A DNA stretch of 42,923 nucleotides from Burkholderiales bacterium (GCA_947473125.1 CANJDH010000035.1:1-42923); one strand, 5' to 3'. Shown: positions 1 to 8,366, counted from the first letter of the stretch. The notes: generated from the sequence alone by a model not told the origin. A program made the numbers and translations.

Positions 1-2
1 AG

Positions 3-620
3 TTTGCAGCCGCACCGGTACGCGCCGCCGACTTGCCGGCTCGTTCGGCAGCAGAGTTGATGGACGTTGTGATGTGGAATCGCGAACCGATCGGCGGGCC
101 GTTCCGCCTGATCGATCACCGTGGCAAGGTGCGTCGCGACACGGATTTTCGCGGCAAGCTGATGCTGGTCTATTTCGGTTTTACCTTTTGCCCGGACATC
201 TGTCCGACCGACCTGCAGCAAATCAGCCTGGTCGTCAAGGAACTGGGAGCGCAAGCCGACCAGATTGCAGCGCTATTCATCACCCTCGACCCGGAGCGCG
301 ACACGCAAGCCCTGCTTGCGCAGTACGTCCCCGCGTTCGACCCGCGCATCACCGGCCTGACCGGCGATCCTGCGGCGATCAACGCGGTGGCGCAGGCCTA
401 CAAGGTCTACTACGCGAAAGTGCCGAACCGGGGTGCCTCGCGCTATACGATTGACCATTCGTCGTTTATCTATCTGATGGGGCGCGACGGCCAATATCTC
501 GGATACTTCCCCCCGAGCACGTCGGCGGCACGGATGCTTGCCGTTTTGCGCCCGCATTTGGGTCAGGATCTGCGGCCGCTTGGGGACGCTGCCAAAAAGA
601 AAGGGGCTACCTCTCGGTAA
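3..620 (+). CDS. SCO1/SenC/PrrC family copper chaperone (5' end outside window)
   Basis: Thioredoxin-fold protein of the SCO family, which delivers copper to the CuA site of cytochrome c oxidase or acts as a thiol oxidoreductase at the outer face of the inner membrane. The copper-binding CxxxC is visible in FCPDICPTD, and the distal histidine ligand lies in the motif TIDHSSF near the C-terminus. The frame is open from base 3 with no stop, and the first residues (Ala-rich, ending in AAD) look like the tail of a signal peptide or anchor. The gene therefore most likely starts upstream of the window. A TTG at 33 and an ATG at 60 are the only in-window start options and neither has a good ribosome site. 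The stop codon lies inside the hairpin that terminates the opposing tRNA gene. Confidence 0.88.
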   Translation, partial: FAAAPVRAADLPARSAAELMDVVMWNREPIGGPFRLIDHRGKVRRDTDFRGKLMLVYFGFTFCPDICPTDLQQISLVVKELGAQADQIAALFITLDPERDTQALLAQYVPAFDPRITGLTGDPAAINAVAQAYKVYYAKVPNRGASRYTIDHSSFIYLMGRDGQYLGYFPPSTSAARMLAVLRPHLGQDLRPLGDAAKKKGATSR

Positions 621-624
621 CCCC
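594..624 (-). terminator. Rho-independent terminator of tRNA-Arg
   Basis: Read on the minus strand, a 9 bp stem (GGGGTTACC with GGTAGCCCC, one G-U pair) and a GAGA loop at 603-624 are followed by TTTCTTTTT (602-594). It sits just downstream of the tRNA. On the plus strand the same hairpin has a mismatch and no T-run, so it mainly serves the tRNA although it overlaps the end of the SCO gene. Confidence 0.8.
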
Positions 625-634
625 TTGAATTAAT

Positions 635-711
635 TGGTGCGGCTGGCAGGAATTGAACCCACGACCCCTTGGTTCGTAGCCAAGTACTCTATCCAACTGA
701 GCTACAGCCGC
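635..711 (-). tRNA. tRNA-Arg (anticodon ACG), CCA encoded
   Basis: A 77 nt cloverleaf on the minus strand. The acceptor stem pairs GCGGCTG with CAGCCGC, followed by discriminator A and a genome-encoded CCA at 637-635. The D arm contains AGCTCAGTTGG and the T arm GTGGGTTCAATTCC. The anticodon stem CTTGG/CCAAG encloses loop CTACGAA, so the anticodon is ACG, which decodes CGN arginine codons after A34-to-I editing. The gene is separated from the decarboxylase gene by 45 bases and has its own -10 element and terminator. Confidence 0.97.
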
Positions 712-719
712 ACAGCCGC

Positions 720-727
720 GAATTATA
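720..727 (-). promoter_or_regulatory. Extended -10 promoter of tRNA-Arg
   Basis: On the minus strand TATAAT (727-722) is preceded by TGA, giving an extended -10 (TGnTATAAT). It lies about 10 bases before the mature 5' end of the tRNA. No good -35 is seen at 16-18 bp. The bases after the -10 are GC-rich (TCGCGG), a discriminator type typical of stringently controlled stable-RNA promoters; that regulation is inferred. Confidence 0.6.
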
Positions 728-756
728 TCAAAAACTGCCGCGTCAGGCCGCGCTTT

Positions 757-3027
757 TCACGGCGTGCGCAGGCAATCGACAAAATACTGCTGCTTGCCGT
801 CCACTTCCTCCTTCACCAGGCCGTGAATGTCGGTCTCGAAGCCGGGGAATTTCTCGTTGAATGATTGGGCAAACTTGAGGTATTCGACGATTGTCTTGTT
901 GAACACCTCGCCGGGGATCAGCAGCGGGATGCCCGGCGGGTAGGGTGTGAGCAACACGCTGGTGGCGCGGCCCTCGAGCTGGTCGATGGCAATGCGGTCG
1001 ATCTCGCGGTGCGCCATGCGCGCAAAGGCGTCGCTGGGTTTCATCGCCGGCTGCATGTCGGACAAATACATTTCGGTGGTCAGGCGCGCCACGTCGCTGG
1101 CCTTGTACATGTCGTGGATCTGTTGGCACAGGTCCTTGAGCCCCACTTTCTCGTAGCGCGCGTTCTTGCCATTGTTGCCGGCGCAGAACTCGGGCAGGAT
1201 GCGCCACAGCGGCGCGTTCTTGTCGTAGTCGTCCTTGAACTGCTGCAAGGCGGTGACCAGCGTGTTCCAGCGGCCCTTGGTGATGCCGATGGTGAACATG
1301 ATGAAAAACGAATACAGGCCGGCCTTCTCGACGATGACGCCGTGCTCGGCCAGGAACTTGGTGACGATTGATGCCGGAATCCCGTTTTTGGCGAATTTGC
1401 CCGAGACGTCGAGGCCGGGTGTGATGATGGTCGCCTTGATCGGGTCGAGCATGTTGAAGCCGGGCGCCAGCTCGCCGAAGCCGTGCCATTTGTCGTTGGT
1501 CTTGAGCATCCAGTCTTCCTGCTTGCCGATGCCTTCGCCATTGAGGCTGTTCGGGCCCCAAACCTTGAACCACCAGTCCTTGCCCCATTCGTCGTCGACC
1601 TTGCGCATGGCGCGGCGGAAGTCGAGCGCCTCGTTGATCGACTCCTCCACCAGCGCGGTGCCGCCGGGTGGCTCCATCATTGCCGCGGCGACGTCGCACG
1701 ACGCGATGATCGCGTACTGCGGCGAGGTCGAGGTGTGCATCAGGTAGGCCTCGTTGAACACGTGGCGGTCGAGCTTGCGCGTTTCGGATTCCTGCACGAT
1801 GATCTGCGACGCCTGCGAGATGCCGGCCAGCAGCTTGTGGGTCGAGTGGGTGGCGAACACCAGCGGGCCCTTGCTGCGGGGACGGTCGCGGCCGATCGCA
1901 TGCATGTTTTTGTAGAAATCGTGGAAGGTGGCGTGCGGCAGCCAGGCTTCGTCGAAGTGCAGGGTATCGATGTAGGTGCCGAGCACTTCCTTGAGTGTCT
2001 CGACGTTGTAGATCACGCCGTCGTAGGTGCTCTGGGTGATGGTGAGGATGCGCGGCTTGCGCCCATGCTTGGCAAATGCGGCGCGCGCAAACGGATTGGC
2101 CTCGATCTTTTTCTGGATGTTTTCGGGCTTGAATTCTTCGAGTGGAATCGGGCCGATGATGCCGAGGTGGTTGCGCTTCGGCGTCAGGAACACGGGAATC
2201 GCCCCGGTCATGATGATCGCATGCAGGATCGACTTGTGACAGTTGCGGTCGACCACCACGATGTCGTCCTGCGCCACGGTGGAATGCCACACCATCTTGT
2301 TGGAGGTGGAGGTGCCGTTGGTGACAAAAAAGCAGTGGTCGGCGTTGAAGATGCGCGCGGCGTTGCGTTCGGAGGCGGCAACCGGGCCGGTATGGTCGAG
2401 CAGCTGGCCGAGTTCTTCGACGGCATTGCAGACGTCGGCGCGCAGCATGTTCTCGCCGAAAAACTGGTGGAACATCTGGCCGATCGGTGATTTCAGGAAG
2501 GCGACGCCGCCCGAGTGGCCCGGGCAATGCCAGGAGTAGGAACCGTCCTGCGCGTAGTGGGTCAGCGCGCGAAAGAACGGCGGCGCCAGGGAATCGAGGT
2601 AGCTCTTGGCTTCGCGGATGATGTGGCGCGCGACGAAATCAGGCGTGTCCTCAAACATGTGGATGAAGCCGTGCAGTTCGCGCAGGATGTCGTTCGGGAT
2701 GTGGCGCGAGGTCTTGGTTTCGCCATACAGGTAGATCGGGATCTCGGCGTTGCGAAAGCGGATCTCTTCGATGAAGGTACGCAGGTTGAGCACCGCCGGG
2801 TCGAGCTCGGGGCCGGGGGTGAACTCTTCATCGTCAATCGACAGGATGAAGGCCGAGGCGCGCGACTGCTGCTGGGCGAACTGCGACAGGTCGCCGTAAC
2901 TGGTGACGCCGAGGATCTCCATGCCTTCCTTTTCGATCGCCTCGGCGAGGGCGCGAATGCCCAGGCCCGAGGTGTTTTCGGAGCGGAAGTCTTCGTCGAT
3001 GATGACGATCGGGAACTTGAATTTCAT
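757..3027 (-). CDS. Orn/Lys/Arg decarboxylase, PLP-dependent (fold type I, wing domain)
   Basis: A 756-residue member of the inducible-type lysine/ornithine/arginine decarboxylases, which remove the alpha-carboxylate of a basic amino acid to give a polyamine or diamine and consume a proton. The order is an N-terminal receiver-like wing domain (about 1-130), the PLP domain with motifs HCPGHSGG (167-174), TNGTSTSNK and HFDEAW, the Schiff-base lysine K398 in THSTHKLL, and the C-terminal domain. Length matches the family. The sequence does not tell which amino acid is preferred. The gene stands alone: the next gene upstream is separated by a strong terminator (3047-3083), and downstream only the tRNA follows. 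The start ATG is the only good one and an in-leader GAGGCG lies about 12 bases upstream. Confidence 0.93.
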   Translation of the reverse strand: MKFKFPIVIIDEDFRSENTSGLGIRALAEAIEKEGMEILGVTSYGDLSQFAQQQSRASAFILSIDDEEFTPGPELDPAVLNLRTFIEEIRFRNAEIPIYLYGETKTSRHIPNDILRELHGFIHMFEDTPDFVARHIIREAKSYLDSLAPPFFRALTHYAQDGSYSWHCPGHSGGVAFLKSPIGQMFHQFFGENMLRADVCNAVEELGQLLDHTGPVAASERNAARIFNADHCFFVTNGTSTSNKMVWHSTVAQDDIVVVDRNCHKSILHAIIMTGAIPVFLTPKRNHLGIIGPIPLEEFKPENIQKKIEANPFARAAFAKHGRKPRILTITQSTYDGVIYNVETLKEVLGTYIDTLHFDEAWLPHATFHDFYKNMHAIGRDRPRSKGPLVFATHSTHKLLAGISQASQIIVQESETRKLDRHVFNEAYLMHTSTSPQYAIIASCDVAAAMMEPPGGTALVEESINEALDFRRAMRKVDDEWGKDWWFKVWGPNSLNGEGIGKQEDWMLKTNDKWHGFGELAPGFNMLDPIKATIITPGLDVSGKFAKNGIPASIVTKFLAEHGVIVEKAGLYSFFIMFTIGITKGRWNTLVTALQQFKDDYDKNAPLWRILPEFCAGNNGKNARYEKVGLKDLCQQIHDMYKASDVARLTTEMYLSDMQPAMKPSDAFARMAHREIDRIAIDQLEGRATSVLLTPYPPGIPLLIPGEVFNKTIVEYLKFAQSFNEKFPGFETDIHGLVKEEVDGKQQYFVDCLRTP

Positions 3028-3046
3028 GGGGCGACGCCTCGTTGAC

Positions 3047-3083
3047 GGAAAGAAAAACGCGCCCGGGTTAAACCACCGGGCGC
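3047..3083 (-). terminator. Rho-independent terminator after the DUF4337 gene
   Basis: On the minus strand a perfect 9 bp stem (CGCGCCCGG with CCGGGCGCG, 3083-3075 and 3065-3057) with a short loop is followed by TTTTTCTTTCC. It ends the leftward thyA-folA-DUF4337 transcript just before the decarboxylase start. Confidence 0.88.
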
Positions 3084-3148
3084 GCTGCGGAGTTTACGGC
3101 GAATTGCCGCCGTCAATGCAAGATTATTCGACGGCTGTCGTGTGCGTG

Positions 3149-3730
3149 CTACAGGTGCAAAAACGCCATGCCGGCAAGCACGGCGCCGATCGCGGTGGCG
3201 ATGTAAACCGCCATCTGCATCCAGCGCTTGCGCGTGAGCAGTGTGATCGCCGCCAGCGCGATCGCGACCTGCATGATGGTCATCGCCTGGGCCCAGCGAT
3301 GGTGCAGGTGGATCTGCTTTTCGGATTCGTCGTCCCACTTCTTTGAGGCCGCTTCAAGCGCCTCGGCTTCCTTCTTGATGTCCTCTTTTTCGCTCTTGTA
3401 GCGCGCCACTTCCTTCTTGTACTTTTCGACGTCGACGCCGGGCAGCGCCATCGCCAGCTCGGCGAGGTTCTGCTTGTTGCTCTTGGCCTGGTAGTAGTTC
3501 CACTGGTTCGAGGCCTCGGTCTTCTTGATGGCGGCGTTGTTCTTGTAGATCATCGCGTCGTTTTGCGTGGCGCCGCCCTGGTAGGAGAACAGCGCCCCCA
3601 CGGTGGAGATGATCGCCGTCATCACCGCGATGCGGCTGGCAAAGCCGTTGTCATCCTCATGGCTGCCGTGTGCGGCGTGCTCGACCGCGTGGTCGTGCGG
3701 GCCGTGTACGTGGAATCCTGCTCCTGACAT
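3149..3730 (-). CDS. DUF4337 family membrane protein
   Basis: A 193-residue protein of unknown function resembling the DUF4337 family. A His-rich N-terminus (HVHGPHDHAVEHAAHGSHE) is followed by one predicted membrane segment (about 33-52), a charged helical stretch of roughly 90 residues likely to form a coiled coil (KYKKEVARYKSEKEDIKKEAEAL), and two C-terminal membrane segments. Two adjacent ATG codons exist at 3733 and 3730. The Shine-Dalgarno AGGAGG (3741-3736) is only 2 bases from the first but 5 from the second, so 3730 is preferred; either overlaps the folA stop. This is the last gene of the thyA-folA run and is followed by a clear terminator. Metal binding by the His-rich tail is possible but not shown. 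Confidence 0.8.
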   Translation of the reverse strand: MSGAGFHVHGPHDHAVEHAAHGSHEDDNGFASRIAVMTAIISTVGALFSYQGGATQNDAMIYKNNAAIKKTEASNQWNYYQAKSNKQNLAELAMALPGVDVEKYKKEVARYKSEKEDIKKEAEALEAASKKWDDESEKQIHLHHRWAQAMTIMQVAIALAAITLLTRKRWMQMAVYIATAIGAVLAGMAFLHL

Positions 3731-4290
3731 CATTGCCTCCTGTATTCGACAAAATCAAACGGCAGCGGCGGGGTGCCGCTGGCGGGTTGCGGCTGGCGCA
3801 GCGTCTCGCGCCACATATGGGGGTCAAGTTCGGGAAAGAAAGCATCCCCCTCGAAATTGTGGCCGATTTCGGTGACAACGATACGACTGGCGAGCGGCAG
3901 CATGGCGCGATAGATCTCGGCGCCGCCGATGACAAACACCTCGCCGGGTTGATTCGCCGAAGCCTGATTCTCCGAAACCCTTGGTGCAGGCGGTTCTTCC
4001 GGTATGGGCGGGGCCACAGCGGCTTGCAGGGCGGCATCCGGCGAGGCGGCGCTGACGGCGCCGGCGTGGGCCCAGGCCGGATGGCGCGTCACCACGATGT
4101 TCCTGCGCCCCGGCAGAGGCTTGCCCAGCGTCGCCAGGATCGATTCGAAGGTCTTGCGCCCCATGATCACCGGGCAACCCATGGTGGTGTCCTTGAAATG
4201 CCTGAGGTCGGCCGGCAGGTGCCAGGGCATGCGGTTGTCCTTGCCGATGGCGCGGTTGGCGGCCATCGCGACGATCATCGAAACCTGCAT
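3730..4290 (-). CDS. folA: Dihydrofolate reductase
   Basis: Reduces dihydrofolate to tetrahydrofolate with NADPH, restoring the folate oxidised by thymidylate synthase encoded just upstream. Visible motifs are the N-terminal strand MIVAMAANRAIGKDN, the Met20-loop MPWHLP, the catalytic acid D28 in LPADLRHFK, VIMGRKTFES and VIGGAEIY. At 186 residues it is longer than the usual 160 or so, because residues about 91-115 form an unusual Pro/Glu/Asn-rich insertion just before VFVIGG. The chosen ATG overlaps the thyA stop (TGATG), so translation is coupled; a longer frame upstream lies wholly inside thyA and is not plausible. Confidence 0.95.
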   Translation of the reverse strand: MQVSMIVAMAANRAIGKDNRMPWHLPADLRHFKDTTMGCPVIMGRKTFESILATLGKPLPGRRNIVVTRHPAWAHAGAVSAASPDAALQAAVAPPIPEEPPAPRVSENQASANQPGEVFVIGGAEIYRAMLPLASRIVVTEIGHNFEGDAFFPELDPHMWRETLRQPQPASGTPPLPFDFVEYRRQ

Positions 4291-5105
4291 CAGACGGCGA
4301 CCGGCGCCTTGATGTGCGCGTGCGACTGGTAGCCGTTGATCTCGAAGTCCTCGTAGCGGTAGTCGAACAGCGTGTCGGGCTTGCGCCTGATGGTCAGGGT
4401 CGGCAAGGCGAAGGGCTGGCGCGACAGCTGCTCGCGGCTCTGCTCGAGGTGATTGGAATACAGATGGCAATCGCCGCCGGTCCAGACGAAATCACCGACG
4501 TCGAGCCCGCACTGCTGCGCCACCATGTGGGTAAACAGCGCGTACGAAGCGATGTTGAAGGGCACGCCGAGGAAAATGTCGGCACTGCGCTGGTACAACT
4601 GGCATGACAGCTTTGCCGGTGCCCCGGGCGCGGGCCCGGGCGCCACGTAAAACTGGAAAAACGCGTGGCACGGCGCCAGCGCCATTTTCGGGATGTCGGC
4701 AACGTTCCAGGCCGAGACGATGATGCGGCGCGAATCGGGCGTTGCGCGGATCTGGCGCAGGATCTCGGCGATCTGGTCGACATGCCCGCCGTCGGGCGTC
4801 GGCCACGAGCGCCACTGGTGGCCGTACACCGGCCCGAGGTCGCCGTCGGCGCGCGCCCATTCGTCCCAGATGGTCACGCCGTTGTCACGCAGGTACTTGA
4901 CGTTGGTGTCGCCGGTCAGGAACCAGAGCAATTCGTGGATGATCGAGCGCAGGTGCAGCTTCTTGGTGGTCACCATCGGGAAACCCTGGCCCAGGTCGAA
5001 GCGCATCTGGTGCCCGAACACCGAAAGGGTGCCGGTACCGGTGCGGTCGGTCTTGGCCGTGCCGTGTTCGAGCACATGGCGCATCAGGTCGAGGTATTGG
5101 CGCAT
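4290..5105 (-). CDS. thyA: Thymidylate synthase
   Basis: Converts dUMP and methylene-tetrahydrofolate to dTMP and dihydrofolate. The 271-residue protein shows the phosphate-binding N-terminus ([14 protein letters not shown]), [23 protein letters not shown], the arginine pair [11 protein letters not shown], the catalytic C146 in [13 protein letters not shown], and the C-terminal PVAV. A short Pro/Gly/Ala insertion (about 155-163) makes it a little longer than E. coli ThyA. It is the first of three overlapping genes (thyA, folA, DUF4337), the classic thyA-folA arrangement. It lies 23 bases after the kinase gene stop, so it may be co-transcribed with it. Confidence 0.97.
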   Translation of the reverse strand: MRQYLDLMRHVLEHGTAKTDRTGTGTLSVFGHQMRFDLGQGFPMVTTKKLHLRSIIHELLWFLTGDTNVKYLRDNGVTIWDEWARADGDLGPVYGHQWRSWPTPDGGHVDQIAEILRQIRATPDSRRIIVSAWNVADIPKMALAPCHAFFQFYVAPGPAPGAPAKLSCQLYQRSADIFLGVPFNIASYALFTHMVAQQCGLDVGDFVWTGGDCHLYSNHLEQSREQLSRQPFALPTLTIRRKPDTLFDYRYEDFEINGYQSHAHIKAPVAV

Positions 5106-5128
5106 CCGGCTATTTTAGCGATACGGCG

Positions 5129-6448
5129 TCAATAGGCGATGTACGAGAACAGCTCGCGCGCCGACTGGAAGCGGTCATCCGGATTCCTGGCGAGGAGGCG
5201 GTCGAGCAGCACCTGGTAGCCCGCCAGGTTGGGCGGCAGCGGCGGCACTTCGCCGTGCACGTGTGAAAACGCGATGGTGGTCAGGTTGTCGGATTCAAAC
5301 AGGCGCCGCCCCGTGAACATCTCGTAGAGCATCACGCCGAGGCTGTACAGGTCGCTGCGGGCATCCTGCGGCTTGCCCAGGCACTGCTCCGGGCTCATGT
5401 AGAGCGGTGTGCCGAGCAGGCCGCCGCCGGTGGCGGTGATGGTTTTCTCGCCGACCTGCTTGGCCAGGCCGAAGTCGACCAATGCGAGCTGCTCGTCGTC
5501 GCGAAACATGATGTTGTTCGGCTTGAGGTCGCGGTGGATCACGCCCGCGGTGTGGATCGCATCGAGCGCCCGCGCCACCTGCATCACGACCTTGAGCGTC
5601 TGCATGGATGTGAAGCGCGGGCCGTCGACCTGCTCTGCGCGCGTGCCAAGCCGAGCGCGCAGGTCGCCACCGGGGAAGTATTCCATCGCGATGTAGAGGT
5701 GGTCGTCGGTGATGCCCTGGTCGAAGATGCGCGCCACGTGCTCGTTCTGCACTACCGAAATCACGCGGTACTCGCGGATGAAGCGCTCGATGAACGAATC
5801 GTTCATCAGATGCGCATCAAGCACCTTGAGCACCACCTGTTTGGGGTCGGGCGGCGCCTGTCCGAGCCTGGGCAGACGCTCGGCAAGGAACACCTTCGAG
5901 GTGCCGCCGCTGCCGATCTTGCGCAACAGGCGATAACCGTTGATCTTGGGCACGTCGGCGGCGGCGGCGCTGCCGATCGCCTCGGTGTCGAATTGTTGCG
6001 TCAGGGTGTCGTTGAACCGGTCGGCCAGGCGCGCGCGCGCCAACACCCGGTCGTGATTGCGCGCGCGCTCGAGAATCGCGTCGTTGATGGCGCCGACCAG
6101 GCGTATCGGGGTCAGATTGTCCTTGCCCAGGAAGTCGGCAGCGCCGAGCTTCATGGCTTGCACCGCGATGTCTTCGCCGCGCTCGTCCGACAACAGGATG
6201 GTCGGCGGCAGACTGTCCACACGGTCCTTGCAGGCACGCAGCCATGCAATGCCGGTCTGGCCGTCGGCGCGGTGGTCGAGCAATACGGCATCGTAGCGCT
6301 GCCAGTCGGCGATCGCGTCGTTGGCGCGGGTACGCGGCGGCAGTTCCTGGGCGCGTGCATCGACCGTCGCGCCCGGCCACTGCAAGGCAATGTGCGCGGT
6401 GCACAGGTCGCGCAGGTTCGGGGAGGCATCAACGATCAGAATGCGCAC
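5129..6448 (-). CDS. Receiver domain / Ser-Thr protein kinase fusion
   Basis: A two-domain signalling protein of 439 residues from the chosen GTG start. Residues 1-120 form a response-regulator receiver domain: RILIVDAS, phospho-acceptor D58 in AVLLDHRADGQTG, and the conserved lysine in FLGKDNLTP. The usual acidic pair is reduced to one Asp and the conserved Thr is Ser. Residues about 170-439 form a complete Hanks-type kinase with IGSGGTSKVF, K208 in VVLKVL, HRDLKPNN with D307, VDFGLAK and SPEQ, so it should be catalytically active. No membrane segment is seen. GTG at 6448 begins exactly at the receiver domain; a TTG at 6523 would add 25 unrelated residues, and neither has a good ribosome site. 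It is divergent from the unknown gene at 6695. Confidence 0.9.
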   Translation of the reverse strand: MRILIVDASPNLRDLCTAHIALQWPGATVDARAQELPPRTRANDAIADWQRYDAVLLDHRADGQTGIAWLRACKDRVDSLPPTILLSDERGEDIAVQAMKLGAADFLGKDNLTPIRLVGAINDAILERARNHDRVLARARLADRFNDTLTQQFDTEAIGSAAAADVPKINGYRLLRKIGSGGTSKVFLAERLPRLGQAPPDPKQVVLKVLDAHLMNDSFIERFIREYRVISVVQNEHVARIFDQGITDDHLYIAMEYFPGGDLRARLGTRAEQVDGPRFTSMQTLKVVMQVARALDAIHTAGVIHRDLKPNNIMFRDDEQLALVDFGLAKQVGEKTITATGGGLLGTPLYMSPEQCLGKPQDARSDLYSLGVMLYEMFTGRRLFESDNLTTIAFSHVHGEVPPLPPNLAGYQVLLDRLLARNPDDRFQSARELFSYIAY

Positions 6449-6535
6449 GGGGCAAGCAGGGGAAGGGAGTGGGCTGAAGCGGGCGCTGGTGACCTGCGCC
6501 GGGGTTCGCAGGGAAGGCCGCAATTCTAGTATGGA

Positions 6536-6570
6536 ATGACGTTGTCATCGACGCATGATGACACTGTCAT
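6536..6570. promoter_or_regulatory. Twin palindromic operator candidates
   Basis: Two 13-mers of the form ATGAC-N3-GTCAT occur at 6536-6548 (N3 = GTT) and 6558-6570 (N3 = ACT), with centres 22 bp apart, about two helical turns. They lie between the divergent kinase gene and the gene at 6695, upstream of the promoter at 6620-6648. The symmetry and helical phasing suggest two dimers of one regulator; the regulator is not identified. Confidence 0.6.
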
Positions 6571-6619
6571 TCTAAAAGGCAAATGTCAGCCCCTTCTTGC
6601 GGTTTTGCACTAGTTTATC

Positions 6620-6648
6620 TTGATAGTGCCTTGATTTTGCGAGATAAT
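6620..6648 (+). promoter_or_regulatory. Sigma-70 promoter for the gene at 6695
   Basis: TTGATA (6620-6625), a 17 bp spacer and GATAAT (6643-6648) match the housekeeping consensus at 10 of 12 positions with ideal spacing. Transcription would start near 6655, leaving a leader of about 40 bases before the ATG. Confidence 0.72.
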
Positions 6649-6694
6649 TATCCGCCGTTCCATGCATGGTTGTTTACGGTTTTGCGGAGCTTGC

Positions 6695-8281
6695 ATGATC
6701 AAACTGTTTCAAACCCTGAAGAACACCGCACTCGGTTCGCGCGATAGCCATCCGCTCGCCAACCCTAGGGAAGCGGAGGAGGTGTTTGTCGAGTTGCGCG
6801 CGGGCGACGCACAAAAGTCGCTCGAAGAGATCACGCACTGGCTCGAATCGGTGACCCACGACGAAGCGCTTAAACCGGAACGCCGATTTGAACTGATCAA
6901 GCGTCTGGATGAATTGGCGCAACCGCACCGGATCAAGGTCGGGCGCGATTACGGCAGCCTGTCGCGCCAGTCGCGCTTCCAGGAAGGAAAATTGTGGAGC
7001 GCCAAGCACGATTTCTGGACCCGCGTATCCGAGGCCTACGGCGACCTGATGCTGCGCATCGAGCGCAAGGACAAGGGTGCGGATGCGCTCAAGCCGCACC
7101 TGGGGCTGATTGCATTGCGCGCGCTGCGCGCGTCGACGCGGCGCCTCAAATGGCTCTATGTGCGTTACGGTCCGGTTCCCGGCGACATCTGGGGTACGGT
7201 GAGCCGCGCATACCAGTTTGCCGAGGCACGCAAGCTCACCCAGGTGCGCGGTGCGGTGTACCCGGGCATCCCCGGCGAGAGTTCCGCCGAAGAGGAGTTC
7301 ATGCGCGCGATGCTGCTGTCGGCATCGGCGCCGGATGCGCTCACGCCGCAGGAAATGGATGTCTGCGAGCGCGTCATCGCGCATTTCGCGGGGCGCTTTC
7401 GCATCGTCAACCAGCCGCAGCCGGATTCGAGCTACTGGTTTGACCTGGAGCAAAGCCGGCAACCCCTGCGCCTCGCTGCGCCGCCGGCGCAGGTCACGCC
7501 CGGCTTGCGTTTCTTCGGCACTGCGACCGCGCACACCGAACTGATGGCGATGCTCGGCAAGCTCGAACACTCCGACGAATTGCCGGCGGGTGTGGATTTT
7601 GGCGGTACGCCCGAGGTGCGCGTGGTGCACGACGTGTTCAAGCACCTGGCGCTCAACTGGGCACCCAAACCGCCAGTGCGCAAGAGCGAGCGCAAGCGCA
7701 TGCAGGCGCGCATGTCGATCGCCCACGGCTTTGACCGGCTGATCGAACTGATGAAAGAGGATGTGGTCGACATCGCCCTCGATGTGGCGGCCGGCGACAA
7801 CGAAACCTGGGTGGTGGAAAACGTCAGCTCCGGCGGTTTCGGCGCGACCGTTAGCCAGGTGAAGGGCGACTGGCTCAAGATCGCCGCGCTGATCGCAGTG
7901 CAACCGGACATGCCCAGCGGCAGCAACGGCCGCTGGGATCTGGCGATTGTTCGGCGCCTGTCGCGCGACGGCAATGCCACGTCCAAGAACCAGGCCAGTA
8001 CCGGCGTGCAGATCCTGTCGCGTTCCGCAGTTGCCGCGACGCTCGCCAATGCCAGCGGTGCCTGGGGCGACGGCAGCAGCATGATCGAGGGCATTTACTG
8101 GGCCGACCCGGCCAACCCCGGCGTGGCGCTACTGGCGCTGCCGGCCGGCACCTACCTGCCGGGGGAGCAGATCCAGACCGCGATTGACGGCCGCAAACAC
8201 CTGTTGTTCCCGGTCGCGATTGCCGAACGCGGGGACGACTACGACCTGGTCAGCTTTCGCGACATGGTGCAGGACGACTGA
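6695..8281 (+). CDS. Unknown conserved-type protein, 528 residues
   Basis: I do not recognise a defined family. The protein is soluble, with no signal peptide or membrane segment. The N-terminal half (about 1-200) is helical and charged. The C-terminal part (about 355-528) contains WVVENVSSGGFGATV, which has the shape of the PilZ-type D/NxSxxG element but lacks an evident RxxxR c-di-GMP motif at the right place; a PilZ-like role is therefore only a guess. The ATG at 6695 is preceded by GGAG 7 bases upstream, so it is preferred over an in-frame ATG at 6662. The gene has its own promoter and is divergent from the receiver-kinase gene, suggesting shared control through the twin palindromes between them. 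Confidence 0.7.
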   Translation: MIKLFQTLKNTALGSRDSHPLANPREAEEVFVELRAGDAQKSLEEITHWLESVTHDEALKPERRFELIKRLDELAQPHRIKVGRDYGSLSRQSRFQEGKLWSAKHDFWTRVSEAYGDLMLRIERKDKGADALKPHLGLIALRALRASTRRLKWLYVRYGPVPGDIWGTVSRAYQFAEARKLTQVRGAVYPGIPGESSAEEEFMRAMLLSASAPDALTPQEMDVCERVIAHFAGRFRIVNQPQPDSSYWFDLEQSRQPLRLAAPPAQVTPGLRFFGTATAHTELMAMLGKLEHSDELPAGVDFGGTPEVRVVHDVFKHLALNWAPKPPVRKSERKRMQARMSIAHGFDRLIELMKEDVVDIALDVAAGDNETWVVENVSSGGFGATVSQVKGDWLKIAALIAVQPDMPSGSNGRWDLAIVRRLSRDGNATSKNQASTGVQILSRSAVAATLANASGAWGDGSSMIEGIYWADPANPGVALLALPAGTYLPGEQIQTAIDGRKHLLFPVAIAERGDDYDLVSFRDMVQDD

Positions 8282-8366
8282 CGCGGCGCGCCGGGGGGGT
8301 GTGTACGCACCTGCGCGCGGTTCAATACGCCGTTTCCGCCACTCTGCGTTCGCAATCCTGAATGCC

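Noticed and set aside
5106-5140. Promoter TTGACG...TAAAAT upstream of thyA
   Set aside because: The two elements are only 9 bases apart, which is too close for sigma-70.
5534-6529. 331-codon plus-strand frame opposite the receiver-kinase gene
   Set aside because: Antisense of conserved kinase motifs, no ribosome site, no recognisable family.
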